Shown: positions 33,321 through 41,510 of the stretch, one piece after another
Layout: each line of letters begins with the position of its first letter
How positions within the stretch are numbered: position 1 is the stretch's first letter
DNA from: Rikenellaceae bacterium
GTDB lineage: Bacteria; Bacteroidota; Bacteroidia; Bacteroidales; Rikenellaceae
Reading direction: 5' to 3'
NCBI GenBank assembly: GCA_015059875.1
Contig: SUZQ01000013.1
Location: 1 to 46,053 of the forward strand
Length of the DNA stretch: 46,053 nucleotides
Notes under the pieces: model-generated
Seen by the model: the letters and a program-made list of their open reading frames with translations, nothing else
Database searches by the model: none
What the model was told of the DNA's origin: nothing
Position numbers and translations under genes: made by a program

Positions 33321-33351
33321 TTGATTTTTTACTCATTTTGCAATAATTTTG
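33321..33351 (+). promoter_or_regulatory. Promoter of htrA
   Basis: TTG (33321-33323), 20 bp, then TAATTTTG (33344-33351): a complete Bacteroidota promoter 40 bp before the start codon. Confidence 0.7.
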
Positions 33352-33391
33352 TAGTTGCATTCGTTTTGAAGTCGAAACTAAAACACAAATT

Positions 33392-34888
33392 ATGAAAAAT
33401 AACACTTTTGTATTGGTAGCTGTATGCTTCGCTTCGGCACTCCTTGGTGCAGGCGTAGCGTCTTATGCGGTTGTTCGCAACACCTCTACTGCAACAACCA
33501 TAGAGTATGTAAATCGCGATGGCGATACTGTGCCTATCGCAAAGAGTCAATTCGTAAATTTGGAGCAGTCGGCAAACTATCCCGACCTCACCTTTGCTGC
33601 CGAGAATGCCGTTAAAGCGGTGGTTAATATCGAAGCAGTTACGGAGGTTGAGGTGCAGCAGGGTATGATGCCTTACAACCCCTTCTTCGAGTTCTTCGGT
33701 TTTCCGCAACCACAGCAGGGCGGTCAATCGCAGAAGCGCGAGCAGAAGTCGGGTGGTTCGGGTGTGATTATATCAACCGACGGTTATATTGTAACCAACA
33801 ACCATGTCGTAGATGGCGCGACAAAATTGCGCGTAAAGTTGAACGATGGTCGCGTTTTCGACGCAAAGATTATCGGTAAAGATCCGACAACAGATGTTGC
33901 CCTTATCAAAGTTGAGGCAGAGAATCTCCCAATTTTGAAGTTTGGCTCGTCTGACGCTTTGCGACTTGGCGAGTGGGTGTTGGCTATCGGCTCTCCATTC
34001 GACTTGCAATCGACAATTACTGCTGGTATCGTAAGTGCCAAAGCGCGTCAGTTGGATGTTATCCCTAACGAGTTCCGCATCGAGTCGTTTATCCAGACCG
34101 ACGCAGCCGTAAATCCGGGTAATTCGGGCGGAGCATTGGTAAATACAAAGGGCGAGCTGGTGGGTATCAACACCGTTATCAAATCTTCGACAGGAAGTTA
34201 TATCGGCTACTCGTTTGCCGTGCCTGAGAGCATTGTGCGTAAGGTGGTTAATGATTTGCGCGAGTATGGTATCGTACAGCGTGCGCTGCTTGGAATTTCG
34301 TACCGCTACATCGACCAAGACTTTATCGATCAACTCGGCAAAGATACAGGCATCAAGGAGGTTGGCGGTGTCTATGTCGCAGGTGTAGTTGAGGGTGGCT
34401 CGGCTTCGGAGGCGGGACTCCGCAAGGGCGATGTTATCACTGAGATTGACGGAGTGAAAATTACAGCCCCAACAACCCTTACAGAGCAGATTGGTAAGCA
34501 TCGTCCTAACGATAAAATATCGTTGGTTGTAAAAAGAGGCGATAAAGTGAAACATTTTGAGGTTGTTCTTCGTAATAAGGCAGGTAAAGCTGAATTGCTC
34601 TCCAAAAACGATGTTGATGTAGTGGAGGTTTTGGGTGGTCGCTTTGCCGATATCGATGACCGTGCAGCCCGTAAACTTGATATTCGAGGAGGTGTGCAGG
34701 TGCAGTCGGTAAAGAGTGGCGGTCTGTTGGCTAAAGCTCGTGTGCGTGAGGGATTTATCATCACACACATCAACGACAAAGTGGTGCGCTCTGTGGCAGA
34801 TTTGGGGCGTTTGACCGACAAGATTCAGTCGATTGACGGAGTCTATCCTGATGGCAAATCGGCGAGTTATACGATTATTAACGAATAA
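33392..34888 (+). CDS. degP: Periplasmic serine protease HtrA/DegP (Do family)
   Basis: A 498-residue protease-chaperone of the envelope. The N-terminal hydrophobic stretch (residues 5-28) is a signal or anchor. The trypsin-like domain has its triad at His138 (NNHVVDG), Asp168 (TTDVALIK) and Ser245 (NPGNSGGAL). Two PDZ domains follow (about 300-385 and 410-498). A Gln- and Phe-rich loop (FFEFFGFPQPQQGGQ, about 98-112) corresponds to the regulatory LA loop. It degrades or refolds misfolded periplasmic proteins. It has its own promoter, and rpoD follows after 57 bp without a visible terminator, so some rpoD transcription may come from here. Confidence 0.95.
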   Translation: MKNNTFVLVAVCFASALLGAGVASYAVVRNTSTATTIEYVNRDGDTVPIAKSQFVNLEQSANYPDLTFAAENAVKAVVNIEAVTEVEVQQGMMPYNPFFEFFGFPQPQQGGQSQKREQKSGGSGVIISTDGYIVTNNHVVDGATKLRVKLNDGRVFDAKIIGKDPTTDVALIKVEAENLPILKFGSSDALRLGEWVLAIGSPFDLQSTITAGIVSAKARQLDVIPNEFRIESFIQTDAAVNPGNSGGALVNTKGELVGINTVIKSSTGSYIGYSFAVPESIVRKVVNDLREYGIVQRALLGISYRYIDQDFIDQLGKDTGIKEVGGVYVAGVVEGGSASEAGLRKGDVITEIDGVKITAPTTLTEQIGKHRPNDKISLVVKRGDKVKHFEVVLRNKAGKAELLSKNDVDVVEVLGGRFADIDDRAARKLDIRGGVQVQSVKSGGLLAKARVREGFIITHINDKVVRSVADLGRLTDKIQSIDGVYPDGKSASYTIINE

Positions 34889-34897
34889 TACTATAAA

Positions 34898-34930
34898 GCT
34901 AATGGCCAACGGCTAATAGCTAATGGCTAA
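34898..34930. repeat. Short GGCTAAT-type repeat cluster upstream of rpoD
   Basis: Copies of GCTAATGGC, GGCTAATAGC and TAATGGCTAAA follow one another with a 7-bp feel. Related clusters lie at 37687-37705 (before fumarase) and 42918-42948 (before the META lipoprotein). Confidence 0.55.
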
Positions 34931-34945
34931 AACGAAGAAACAAAT

Positions 34946-35806
34946 ATGCGTCAATTAAAGATTACGAAATCCATCACCAATCGTGAGAGTGCATCTCTCG
35001 ATAAGTATTTGCAAGAGATTGGTAAAGAGGAACTTATTACTGTAGAAGAGGAGGTAGAACTCGCCCAAAGAATCCGTAAGGGAGATCAGGAGGCGTTGGA
35101 GAAGCTGACCAAGGCAAACCTCCGTTTCGTGGTGTCGGTAGCAAAGCAGTATCAGAATCAAGGTTTGAGCCTTCCCGACCTTATCAACGAGGGTAACCTC
35201 GGTCTTATTAAGGCGGCAGAGAAGTTCGACGAGACTCGTGGTTTTAAGTTTATCTCCTATGCTGTATGGTGGATTCGTCAATCTATCTTGCAGGCGTTGG
35301 CAGAGCAGTCGCGTATCGTACGACTCCCACTCAATCAGGTTGGCTCGCTCAACAAAATCAATAAGGCTTTTGCCCGTTTTGAGCAGGAGCATGAGCGTAC
35401 TCCATCACCTGAGGAGTTGGCAAATGAACTTGAACTCCCACGCGAGAAGGTAACTGACACTCTGCGAGTTGCAGGTCGTCATATCTCGGTGGATGCTCCG
35501 TTTGCAGATGGCGAGGATAACTCGTTGCTCGATGTACTTGTAAATCCCGACTCGCCAAATGCAGATCGTGGACTTATTAACGAGTCGTTGGCGAAGGAGG
35601 TTGATCGCGCATTGGAGACTCTCTCGGAGCGTGAGCGCGACATTATCCGCTACTTCTTTGGTATTGGTTGCTCGGAGATGACATTGGAGGAGATAGGAGA
35701 GAAGTTTGACCTTACCCGTGAGCGTGTTCGTCAGATTAAGGAGAAGGCGATTCGCCGCTTGCGTCACGATTCGCGTTCGAAGTTGCTCAAGTCGTACTTG
35801 GGATAG
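34946..35806 (+). CDS. rpoD: Primary RNA polymerase sigma factor (sigma-70 group, Bacteroidota short form)
   Basis: A 286-residue sigma factor. It lacks region 1.1 and the long non-conserved insert of proteobacterial sigma-70, as in the Bacteroidota primary sigma. Regions in order: 1.2 ([20 protein letters not shown]), 2 with the core-binding and -10-melting part ([18 protein letters not shown] and [13 protein letters not shown]), 3 (about 150-205) and 4 with the helix-turn-helix [20 protein letters not shown]. This protein should recognise the TTG-N19/20-TAnnTTTG promoters seen across the window. It follows htrA by 57 bp and a GGCTAAT repeat cluster; its own promoter was not clearly found. 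A terminator follows at 35847. Confidence 0.95.
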   Translation: MRQLKITKSITNRESASLDKYLQEIGKEELITVEEEVELAQRIRKGDQEALEKLTKANLRFVVSVAKQYQNQGLSLPDLINEGNLGLIKAAEKFDETRGFKFISYAVWWIRQSILQALAEQSRIVRLPLNQVGSLNKINKAFARFEQEHERTPSPEELANELELPREKVTDTLRVAGRHISVDAPFADGEDNSLLDVLVNPDSPNADRGLINESLAKEVDRALETLSERERDIIRYFFGIGCSEMTLEEIGEKFDLTRERVRQIKEKAIRRLRHDSRSKLLKSYLG

Positions 35807-35846
35807 AGTTGCTATAAAGGTTACTTAGAAACTGTTTAACAAAATT

Positions 35847-35880
35847 GGGGTGTCTAATTTTTTAGATGCTCCTTTTGTTT
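35847..35880 (+). terminator. Terminator of rpoD
   Basis: GGGGTGTCTAA and TTAGATGCTCC pair around a T-loop and are followed by TTTTGTTT. The stem sequence resembles that of the terminator at 17550 (GTGTCTAA in both). Confidence 0.7.
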
Positions 35881-35952
35881 TGTGAACCCAGAGGGAAGTC
35901 ACGGCGCAAGCGTTTTTAAGGAGTTTAGGTAGTGCGCAGAAATTTCTATCCC

Positions 35953-35988
35953 CATTTGTCTCATTTGTCCCATTTGCCTCATTTGCCT
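35953..35988 (+). repeat. Four tandem 9-bp repeats
   Basis: CATTTGTCT, CATTTGTCC, CATTTGCCT and CATTTGCCT follow directly. A nearby related tract precedes TTTCCGCTTTCGG. Confidence 0.8.
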
Positions 35989-36136
35989 CGTCATCTTTCC
36001 GCTTTCGGTTCGGCACAATTCTTGCCCTATTTCAGGGCAAAGGGAGTGGTGGGAAAAGGTAATTATTCTTTATCTTTGATATGTTTACACATCTTTCTGT
36101 TATTTTCTGTTTGCACACGCCCACCCTCCTTTTTTT

Positions 36137-36241
36137 AACGGAAAACTCAAAGCGGAGAACTGAAAACTAAATGACGGTTATTTTTAGGATTTCTTAATTT
36201 TCAATTAAGTTTTCCGTTTTCCGCTTTCCGTTTTCCGTTTG
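36137..36241. repeat. Inverted repeat with heptameric right arm overlapping the smpB promoter
   Basis: The left arm (36137-36168) reads AACGGAAAACTC then AAAGCGGAGAACTGAAAAC. The right arm (36207-36241) contains TTTTCCG, TTTTCCG, CTTTCCG and TTTTCCG (36210-36237) and is its imperfect complement. The heptamers end 10 bp before the TATCTTTG of smpB. Confidence 0.7.
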
Positions 36242-36247
36242 TTTTAT

Positions 36248-36255
36248 TATCTTTG
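36248..36255 (+). promoter_or_regulatory. -7 box (TATCTTTG) of smpB
   Basis: A perfect -7 box 17 bp before the start at 36273. Four TTTTCCG-type heptamers occupy the -33 region. Confidence 0.7.
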
Positions 36256-36272
36256 TGCGATATTGTGTAGTA

Positions 36273-36734
36273 ATGGCAGATTTTAAGAAGATAAACATCC
36301 GCAACAAGCGTGCGACTTTCGACTACGAGATACTTGAGGAGTATGTCGCAGGCATTGTTTTGGTGGGTACGGAGATTAAATCTATCCGCCTTGGCAAGGC
36401 CTCGATGGTCGATTGTTACTGCTACTTTGAGAAGGGCGAGTTGTGGATTCGCGGAGTGAATATCTCCGAGTATGCGTGGGGTACTTGCAACAACCATATC
36501 CCCAAGCGCGACCGCAAACTCCTGCTCAATCGCAAAGAATTGAACAAACTTTCGCGCTCCTTGCAGGATAAGGGTTTGACCGTTGTCGGCTTGCGCCTAT
36601 TCCTCAATGAGCGAGGTTTAGCAAAGGTAGCTATTGGTCTTGCTCGTGGTCGTAAGGCGTACGACAAGCGCGAATATCTCAAAGCGAATGATGCGAAGCG
36701 AGAGATGGACAAAGCAATGAAAACCTACAAATAG
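36273..36734 (+). CDS. smpB: SsrA-binding protein SmpB
   Basis: A 153-residue RNA-binding protein that delivers tmRNA to stalled ribosomes for trans-translation, tagging nascent chains for ClpXP. The OB-fold core is recognisable: [38 protein letters not shown], then [19 protein letters not shown] and GRGKAYDKR-like [12 protein letters not shown] near the C-terminus; the basic tail follows. The start MADFKK at 36273 fits the family and lies downstream of the -7 box; an ATG at 36255 would overlap that box. A terminator-like hairpin lies 38 bp after the stop. Confidence 0.95.
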   Translation: MADFKKINIRNKRATFDYEILEEYVAGIVLVGTEIKSIRLGKASMVDCYCYFEKGELWIRGVNISEYAWGTCNNHIPKRDRKLLLNRKELNKLSRSLQDKGLTVVGLRLFLNERGLAKVAIGLARGRKAYDKREYLKANDAKREMDKAMKTYK

Positions 36735-36845
36735 AATTGAAAATTGATAATTGAAAATTGACAATTTGTGGTAAAACGATAAATCGTTTTTAATTATCAA
36801 ATAAAATTCCTTTAATTATCAATTATCAACTGTCAATTGTCAATT
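36735..36845. repeat. Inverted repeat with heptameric arms between smpB and tsaB
   Basis: Left arm: AATTGAA, AATTGAT, AATTGAA, AATTGAC, AATT (36735-36766). Right arm: AATTATC, AATTATC, AACTGTC, AATTGTC, AATT (36814-36845). Each heptamer on one side complements one on the other side with few mismatches. A smaller hairpin (36773-36791) sits inside. Confidence 0.85.
36773..36791 (+). terminator. Possible terminator of smpB
   Basis: AAAACGAT and ATCGTTTT pair (8 bp) over a 2-nt loop, ending in a run of five T. The stem is weak (A/T-rich) but lies inside the larger heptameric hairpin. Confidence 0.5.
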
Positions 36846-36854
36846 AGAAAAGAG

Positions 36855-37577
36855 ATGGCACTGATTTTAGCAATAGAGACAGGAACTGATATCTGCTCGG
36901 TGGCGTTGGTTCGCGATGGCGAGCTTGTGGCACTGCGTGAGAGCGACGAAGAGCGCAACCACGCCAAGAAGATTGCCGTGTTCGTTGATGAACTTCTGCG
37001 TGAGAGTGGGGTGGCAGCCGACGACTTGGATGCCGTAGCGGTAAGCAAGGGCCCTGGCTCGTACACAGGCTTGCGCATTGGCGTATCCTTTGCAAAGGGC
37101 TTGTGCTACGGACAGAATATTCCGCTTGTGGCTGTTGGCTCACTCGATTCGTTGGTCGAGGTGGCGCGCGAGGACTACGAGGCAGGAATTATAGATGTTG
37201 AGAATTGGAGCGAGGCGACGCTCTGTCCGATGATTGATGCGCGCCGTATGGAGGTCTATACGCAGACCTTCAATGCCGAGGGCGTTGCGCAGAGCGAGGT
37301 TGAGGCGAAGATTATCGATGCGGAGAGTTTTGCTGCGGAGCGCACTTCGGGCAAGCCGTTTGTGATTTTCGGCAGTGGCGCAGCCAAGTGTGCTGAGGTT
37401 TTAGAGGGTGCAACTCTTATCGAGGTCGTTCCGTCGGCACGCGGTATGGCTCGCTTGGCAGAGCAGGCATTTGTGGATGGTAAAACCGAGGATGTGGCAT
37501 ACTTCGAGCCGTTCTACCTCAAAGACTTTGTGGTGGGCACAGCCAAGAAATCGCTGCTCGAAAGAGTGATGAAATAA
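36855..37577 (+). CDS. tsaB: tRNA threonylcarbamoyladenosine biosynthesis protein TsaB
   Basis: A 240-residue protein of the ASKHA fold. TsaB partners TsaD and TsaE to make the t6A modification at position 37 of ANN-decoding tRNAs. Signatures: LAIETGTDICSVALV at the N-terminus, HAKKIAVFVDELL, and the family motif SKGPGSYTGLRIGVSFAKGL (about 62-81). The start MALILAIETG at 36855 is the conserved N-terminus; an upstream in-frame ATG (36837) lies in the repeat arm. The gene stands alone here; tsaD and tsaE are not in the window. Confidence 0.93.
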   Translation: MALILAIETGTDICSVALVRDGELVALRESDEERNHAKKIAVFVDELLRESGVAADDLDAVAVSKGPGSYTGLRIGVSFAKGLCYGQNIPLVAVGSLDSLVEVAREDYEAGIIDVENWSEATLCPMIDARRMEVYTQTFNAEGVAQSEVEAKIIDAESFAAERTSGKPFVIFGSGAAKCAEVLEGATLIEVVPSARGMARLAEQAFVDGKTEDVAYFEPFYLKDFVVGTAKKSLLERVMK

Positions 37578-37597
37578 AATAGGCGCAAAAGAGAAGT

Positions 37598-37680
37598 GAA
37601 TTTAGGGAACTTAATGAGTTTAGAGAGTTTAGCGATTGCGCCTACTCCTTAAATTCTCTAATCTCCCTAATTTCTCTAAA
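37598..37680. repeat. Intergenic inverted repeat with 9-bp-like arms
   Basis: The left arm has GAATTTAGGGAACTTAATG and GAGTTTAGAGAGTTTAG. The right arm has CCTTAAATTCTCTAATCTCC and CTAATTTCTCTAAA as imperfect complement, with CGATTGCGCC between. It belongs to the same group as 371-463 and 28190-28274. It lies downstream of tsaB. Confidence 0.6.
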
Positions 37681-37686
37681 AATAAA

Positions 37687-37705
37687 AGCCAATGGCTAAA
37701 AGCCC
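37687..37705. repeat. Short GGCTAAA-type repeat upstream of fumarase
   Basis: AGCCAATGGCTAAAAGCCC, related to the clusters before rpoD and the META lipoprotein gene. Confidence 0.5.
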
Positions 37706-37774
37706 AAATACTATGTCCGCAAAGGGTAACAACATAAAGGAACAATATTAACAAAACAATAAACACTAAAAACT

Positions 37775-39388
37775 ATGGCAGAATTTATCTATCAGGAGCC
37801 GCTCCCAATCGAGCGTGACAACACCGAGTATCGTCTTGTGACGAAGGATTATGTGAAGGTCGTTGAGTGTGATGGCCGTAAGATTTTGAAGGTCGATCCA
37901 AAGGGTATCGAACTCCTCGCAAAGGAGGCATACACCGATGTGTCGTTCTATCTCCGTTCGGCACACTTGCAGAAGTTGCGCAACATCTTGGAGGATGCAG
38001 AGGCTACCGACAACGACAAGTTTGTGGCCTACACAATGTTGATGAACTCGTGCGTAGCAGCCGAGGGCGAGTTGCCAACTTGCCAGGATACGGGTACTGC
38101 AATCTGCGTTGCTCACAAGGGCGAAGATGTTTGGACTGGCGCAGAGGATGCTGAGCATATCTCGCGTGGTGTTTACGAAACATACAAGGAGCGCAACCTC
38201 CGCTACTCGCAGGTTGTGCCTATCACTATGACCGACGAGCATAATAGCGGCACTAACCTCCCTGCGCAGATTGACATCTACGGTGGTCATCCAGGTATGG
38301 AGTACGAGTTCCTCTTCCTTACCAAGGGTGGTGGCTCGGCAAATAAGACCTTCCTCTATCAGCAGACCAAGGCTCTCTTGAACGAGGAGTCGCTCGTAAA
38401 GTTCTTCAAGGAGCATATCAAGGATCTCGGCACTTCGGCATGCCCTCCATACCACCTCGCAGTCTGCATCGGTGGTACTTCGGCAGAGATGTGTCTTGCA
38501 ACCGTAAAGAAGGCTTCGGCAGGCTACCTCGACGAACTCCCAACTTCGGGTAACGAGGGCGGTCGCTGCTTCCGCGATTTGGAGTGGGAGGAGAAGATTC
38601 TCAAGATTTGCCAGGAGATGGGTATCGGTGCGCAGTTTGGTGGTAAATACCTCGTACACGATGTTCGCGTTATCCGCGCACCTCGCCACGCTGCTTCTTG
38701 CCCTGTTGCTATCGGCGTAAGCTGCTCGGCAGACCGCAATATCAAGGCAAAGATTACCCCTGAGGGTATCTTCGTGGAGCAGTTGGAGAAGAATCCAGCG
38801 CGCTTCCTTCCTGCAGAGGCACCTGCAATGTCGCCAGCCGTAGATATCGACCTCGACGAGGGAATGGATAAGGTGCGTGAGATTCTCACCAAGTATCCAA
38901 TCAAGACTCGTCTTAATTTGAAGGGAACACTTATCGTGGCTCGTGATATCGCTCACGCTCGTATCAAGCAGATGCTTGACGAGGGTAAGCCAATGCCTGA
39001 GTACTTCAAGAATCACCCTGTATACTATGCAGGCCCTGCAAAGACCCCTGCTGGATATGCGTCAGGCTCATTTGGCCCTACTACCGCAGGTCGTATGGAT
39101 CCTTATGTAGACCTCTTCCAGAAGCACGGTGGCTCTATGGTTATGGTGGCGAAGGGTAACCGTTCAAAGGCCGTTACCGATGCTTGTCACGATAACGGTG
39201 GCTTCTACCTCGGCTCAATCGGAGGTCCTGCAGCTATCCTCGCTAAAAACTCTATCAAGAGTGTAGAGGTTGTAGACTTCCCAGAGCTTGGTATGGAGGC
39301 TGTTCGTAAGATTTATGTGGAGAATTTCCCTGCCTTCATTATCGTAGATGATAAGGGCAACGATTTCTTCGCTGACTTCGCACATTAA
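37775..39388 (+). CDS. Fumarate hydratase, class I (iron-sulfur)
   Basis: A 537-residue class I fumarase, which interconverts fumarate and malate with a labile [4Fe-4S] cluster. The length and architecture match the single-chain form (FumA/FumB-like). Three Cys fit the cluster ligands: Cys103 ([10 protein letters not shown]), Cys223 ([10 protein letters not shown]) and Cys317 (GVSCSADRN); the positions nearly equal those of E. coli FumA. The C-terminal domain carries [19 protein letters not shown] and GGPAAILA, which form the second half of the active site. Oxygen-sensitive fumarases are usual in anaerobes and fit a branched TCA or fumarate-respiration pathway. It is followed by repeat copy D. 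No clear promoter was found in the repeat-rich upstream gap. Confidence 0.95.
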   Translation: MAEFIYQEPLPIERDNTEYRLVTKDYVKVVECDGRKILKVDPKGIELLAKEAYTDVSFYLRSAHLQKLRNILEDAEATDNDKFVAYTMLMNSCVAAEGELPTCQDTGTAICVAHKGEDVWTGAEDAEHISRGVYETYKERNLRYSQVVPITMTDEHNSGTNLPAQIDIYGGHPGMEYEFLFLTKGGGSANKTFLYQQTKALLNEESLVKFFKEHIKDLGTSACPPYHLAVCIGGTSAEMCLATVKKASAGYLDELPTSGNEGGRCFRDLEWEEKILKICQEMGIGAQFGGKYLVHDVRVIRAPRHAASCPVAIGVSCSADRNIKAKITPEGIFVEQLEKNPARFLPAEAPAMSPAVDIDLDEGMDKVREILTKYPIKTRLNLKGTLIVARDIAHARIKQMLDEGKPMPEYFKNHPVYYAGPAKTPAGYASGSFGPTTAGRMDPYVDLFQKHGGSMVMVAKGNRSKAVTDACHDNGGFYLGSIGGPAAILAKNSIKSVEVVDFPELGMEAVRKIYVENFPAFIIVDDKGNDFFADFAH

Positions 39389-39393
39389 AAACT

Positions 39394-39516
39394 AAAATCG
39401 TTCTGGTTGGCTCTTTTTGCACCAATCTTCGGAGAGCCAAATGCTCACATAGGTCTACTATGCTGCGCTTTTGCTCCCTTGCTTGGCGCAAAAATAGCCT
39501 AACCATTGACGATTTT
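39394..39516. repeat. Palindromic intergenic element, copy D (type II)
   Basis: A 123-bp imperfect palindrome starting 5 bp after the fumarase stop codon. Outer arms AAAATCGT/ACGATTTT, then TGGTTGGC against GCCTAACCA, CTTTTTGC against GCAAAAA, and a centre with CATAG/CTATG. It shares AATGCTCACATA and TATGCTGCGCTTTT with the type I copies but not CTTCGCAAGCC. Confidence 0.82.
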
Positions 39517-39593
39517 GAGAGAGTGGGGGTGTTCACTCATAAGCAATTTTTGGGTTGTGGAAAAGAAAAATGGTTTTCCGTTTTCCGTTTCGG

Positions 39594-39618
39594 AGTAGGT
39601 GGCTGACTACCACCTACT
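39594..39618 (+). promoter_or_regulatory. Operator-like inverted repeat upstream of batD
   Basis: AGTAGGTGG (39594-39602) and CCACCTACT (39610-39618) are perfect 9-bp arms with a 7-nt spacer. The repeat ends 16 bp before the -7 box and overlaps the -33 region. No T-run follows, so a terminator is unlikely. It could bind a dimeric regulator. Confidence 0.5.
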
Positions 39619-39634
39619 CTGGCAATAAAAGAGA

Positions 39635-39642
39635 TAAATTTG
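39635..39642 (+). promoter_or_regulatory. -7 box (TAAATTTG) of the batD-batE-recR unit
   Basis: A TAnnTTTG match 27 bp before the batD start at 39669. Confidence 0.6.
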
Positions 39643-39668
39643 CGTTTGTTTTTTGTATGCAAACATTT

Positions 39669-41504
39669 ATGAAAAAAATACCAGTGCTTTTCGCGGCACT
39701 TCTTTCCGTATTCTCGGTGGTTGCTGCCGAGGAGGTGTCGTTTTCGGTAAATGCACCAATGATAGCAACTGTTGGAGAGGGTTTTCGCGTGGAGTTTGAA
39801 CTCAACGCCAAGCCCGATAGTGACTCCTTCGTGCCTCCGACATTCGAGAATTTCGATGTCGTAGCTGGCCCGTCCGTGTCGCAAGGTTCCTCGATACAGA
39901 TTGTAAATGGCGCGATGAACAAGAGCATTAGTTACGCGATAACTTATGTTCTCGTTCCGCAAAAGGCTGGAACTTTTGCCATCTCCCCTGCAACGATAGA
40001 GGTAAAGGGTAAATCCTACTCCACACAGCGCACAATGATTGAGGTGCGTAGTGCCGAGCAGACAAACGGTGCAACAAATCAAGGTGGCAGACAGGAACAA
40101 AATGAGTCGGCGGAGAGTCGTGCTAATCGCTCGATAGAGAAGGATGATCTGCTCTACCGCCTCGTACTATCGAGCAAGTCGGTCTACAGAGGCGAGCCGA
40201 TTCGTGCGATTCTCAAACTCTACAGCCGCGCCAATATTGCCGGCTCGGAGGGGGCAAAGATGCCTGCATTCAATGGTTTCTGGAGTCAGCAGGTTGATAT
40301 TGAGCAGGGGCCATTCCGTGAGACTCTCAACGGAAAGGTCTACGAGGCGTACAATATTGCCGAGTATCTCCTCTATCCACAGCAGTCGGGAACACTCACT
40401 ATCGAGCCTGCTGAGCTGACCGTTATAGCGCAGGTTATGGTGCGCTCGAATCGCAGCTTCGATCCATTCTTCGGTGGAGGTCACGAGGTCTACAATGTGC
40501 GCCGCGCATTGAAAACCCCTGAAGTGAAGGTGCAGGTCAAGGAGTTCCCTGCGGGTGCTCCAGCGTCGTTTACGGGTGCAGTAGGTCGCTATACAATGTC
40601 TCACAAACTCTCCTCGTCGGAGGTAGCAGCAAACTCTGCGGTGACGCTGCAACTCACAATTTCGGGTACGGGAAATCTCAACTTCCTCTCTGCTCCGACA
40701 CTCTCGTTGCCGTCGTCGTTTGAGTTGTACGATGTAAAGAGCGAGGAGAAGATTCAGAACAAGCCATCGGGTAGTGTTGGTTATCGTCGTTTCGACTATC
40801 CGTTTATTGTGCGCGCCGAGGGAGAATACGATATTGCCCCCGTAGAGTTCACCTATTTCGACATCGAAAAGCGGCAATATGTAACCCTCTCAACGCCTCC
40901 GATGAAGTTGATGGTGACCCCTGACAAGAGTTCAACAGCGCAGCAGCAAGCGGTTTCCGTAGGCATTAAGCGCGAGGATGTGCGTCTGTTGGGCGAGGAT
41001 ATCCGATTTATAAAACTCGGCTATCCGGCTCTGCGTTCGGTAGTCGCACCGTTTGCATTGTCGCCTCTCTATTGGGCTATTATGGTGGCGATGTTGCTTA
41101 TTGCGGTGGTGGCCTATTTTGTTGTGCGCAAATATATTCGCGATAGTCGAAATGTGGTGCTGGTTAAGGGTAAGCGCGCCAATAAGGTCGCAATCAAACG
41201 ATTCCGCATCGCCGAAAAGTATATGCGCGAGCAGGATCGTCGCGCCTTCTACGAGGAGATGTTGCGAGCTTTGTGGGGCTACCTCGGCGACCGTTTTAAT
41301 ATCCCTGTTGCAGACCTCACGCGTGAGGTTGTGCGCGAGGAGCTGTCGCGTCGTGGTGCTGCAAACGAGGCGGAGTGTGTAATTGCAGTTATTGCTCGTT
41401 GTGAGGAGGCGCAATACTCCCCTGCTGCATCTGCCGAGATGAAGGATGTGTACGAAGAGGGTGTTGATGCTGTGTCGAAAATTGAGTCGGCAATCAAAAA
41501 ATAG
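39669..41504 (+). CDS. batD: BatD family protein
   Basis: A 611-residue membrane-anchored protein of the Bat (Bacteroides aerotolerance) set. The start MKKIPVLF at 39669 gives a clean signal peptide (ending SVVAA) and lies after the -7 box; an ATG at 39657 is possible. The long periplasmic region (about 20-470) is a series of beta domains (SFSVNAPMIATVGEGFRVEF; LVPQKAGTFAISPATIEVKG), typical of BatD. One transmembrane helix follows (LYWAIMVAMLLIAVVAYFVV, about 472-495). The cytoplasmic tail is helical and basic (to 611). batE follows after 6 bp. The usual partners MoxR, DUF58, BatA and BatB are not in the window. Confidence 0.9.
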   Translation: MKKIPVLFAALLSVFSVVAAEEVSFSVNAPMIATVGEGFRVEFELNAKPDSDSFVPPTFENFDVVAGPSVSQGSSIQIVNGAMNKSISYAITYVLVPQKAGTFAISPATIEVKGKSYSTQRTMIEVRSAEQTNGATNQGGRQEQNESAESRANRSIEKDDLLYRLVLSSKSVYRGEPIRAILKLYSRANIAGSEGAKMPAFNGFWSQQVDIEQGPFRETLNGKVYEAYNIAEYLLYPQQSGTLTIEPAELTVIAQVMVRSNRSFDPFFGGGHEVYNVRRALKTPEVKVQVKEFPAGAPASFTGAVGRYTMSHKLSSSEVAANSAVTLQLTISGTGNLNFLSAPTLSLPSSFELYDVKSEEKIQNKPSGSVGYRRFDYPFIVRAEGEYDIAPVEFTYFDIEKRQYVTLSTPPMKLMVTPDKSSTAQQQAVSVGIKREDVRLLGEDIRFIKLGYPALRSVVAPFALSPLYWAIMVAMLLIAVVAYFVVRKYIRDSRNVVLVKGKRANKVAIKRFRIAEKYMREQDRRAFYEEMLRALWGYLGDRFNIPVADLTREVVREELSRRGAANEAECVIAVIARCEEAQYSPAASAEMKDVYEEGVDAVSKIESAIKK

Positions 41505-41510
41505 GGTGCT

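Larger units (their letters stand above)
35881..36272. other. Gene-free interval between rpoD and smpB with several repeats
   Basis: It holds four 9-bp repeats CATTTGYCY (35953-35988), a short perfect hairpin TTGCCCT/AGGGCAA (36022-36040), a TATCTTTG box with no convincing gene (36071-36078), a long inverted repeat (36137-36241) and the smpB promoter. Small frames crossing it are repeat-driven or carry no family signal, and I do not call them. Confidence 0.6.

Noticed and set aside
35825..36138. Small frames in the rpoD-smpB interval on both strands
   Set aside because: They translate the 9-bp repeats (HLSHLPHL or EANEANGTNETNG patterns) and the rpoD terminator, with no family signal.
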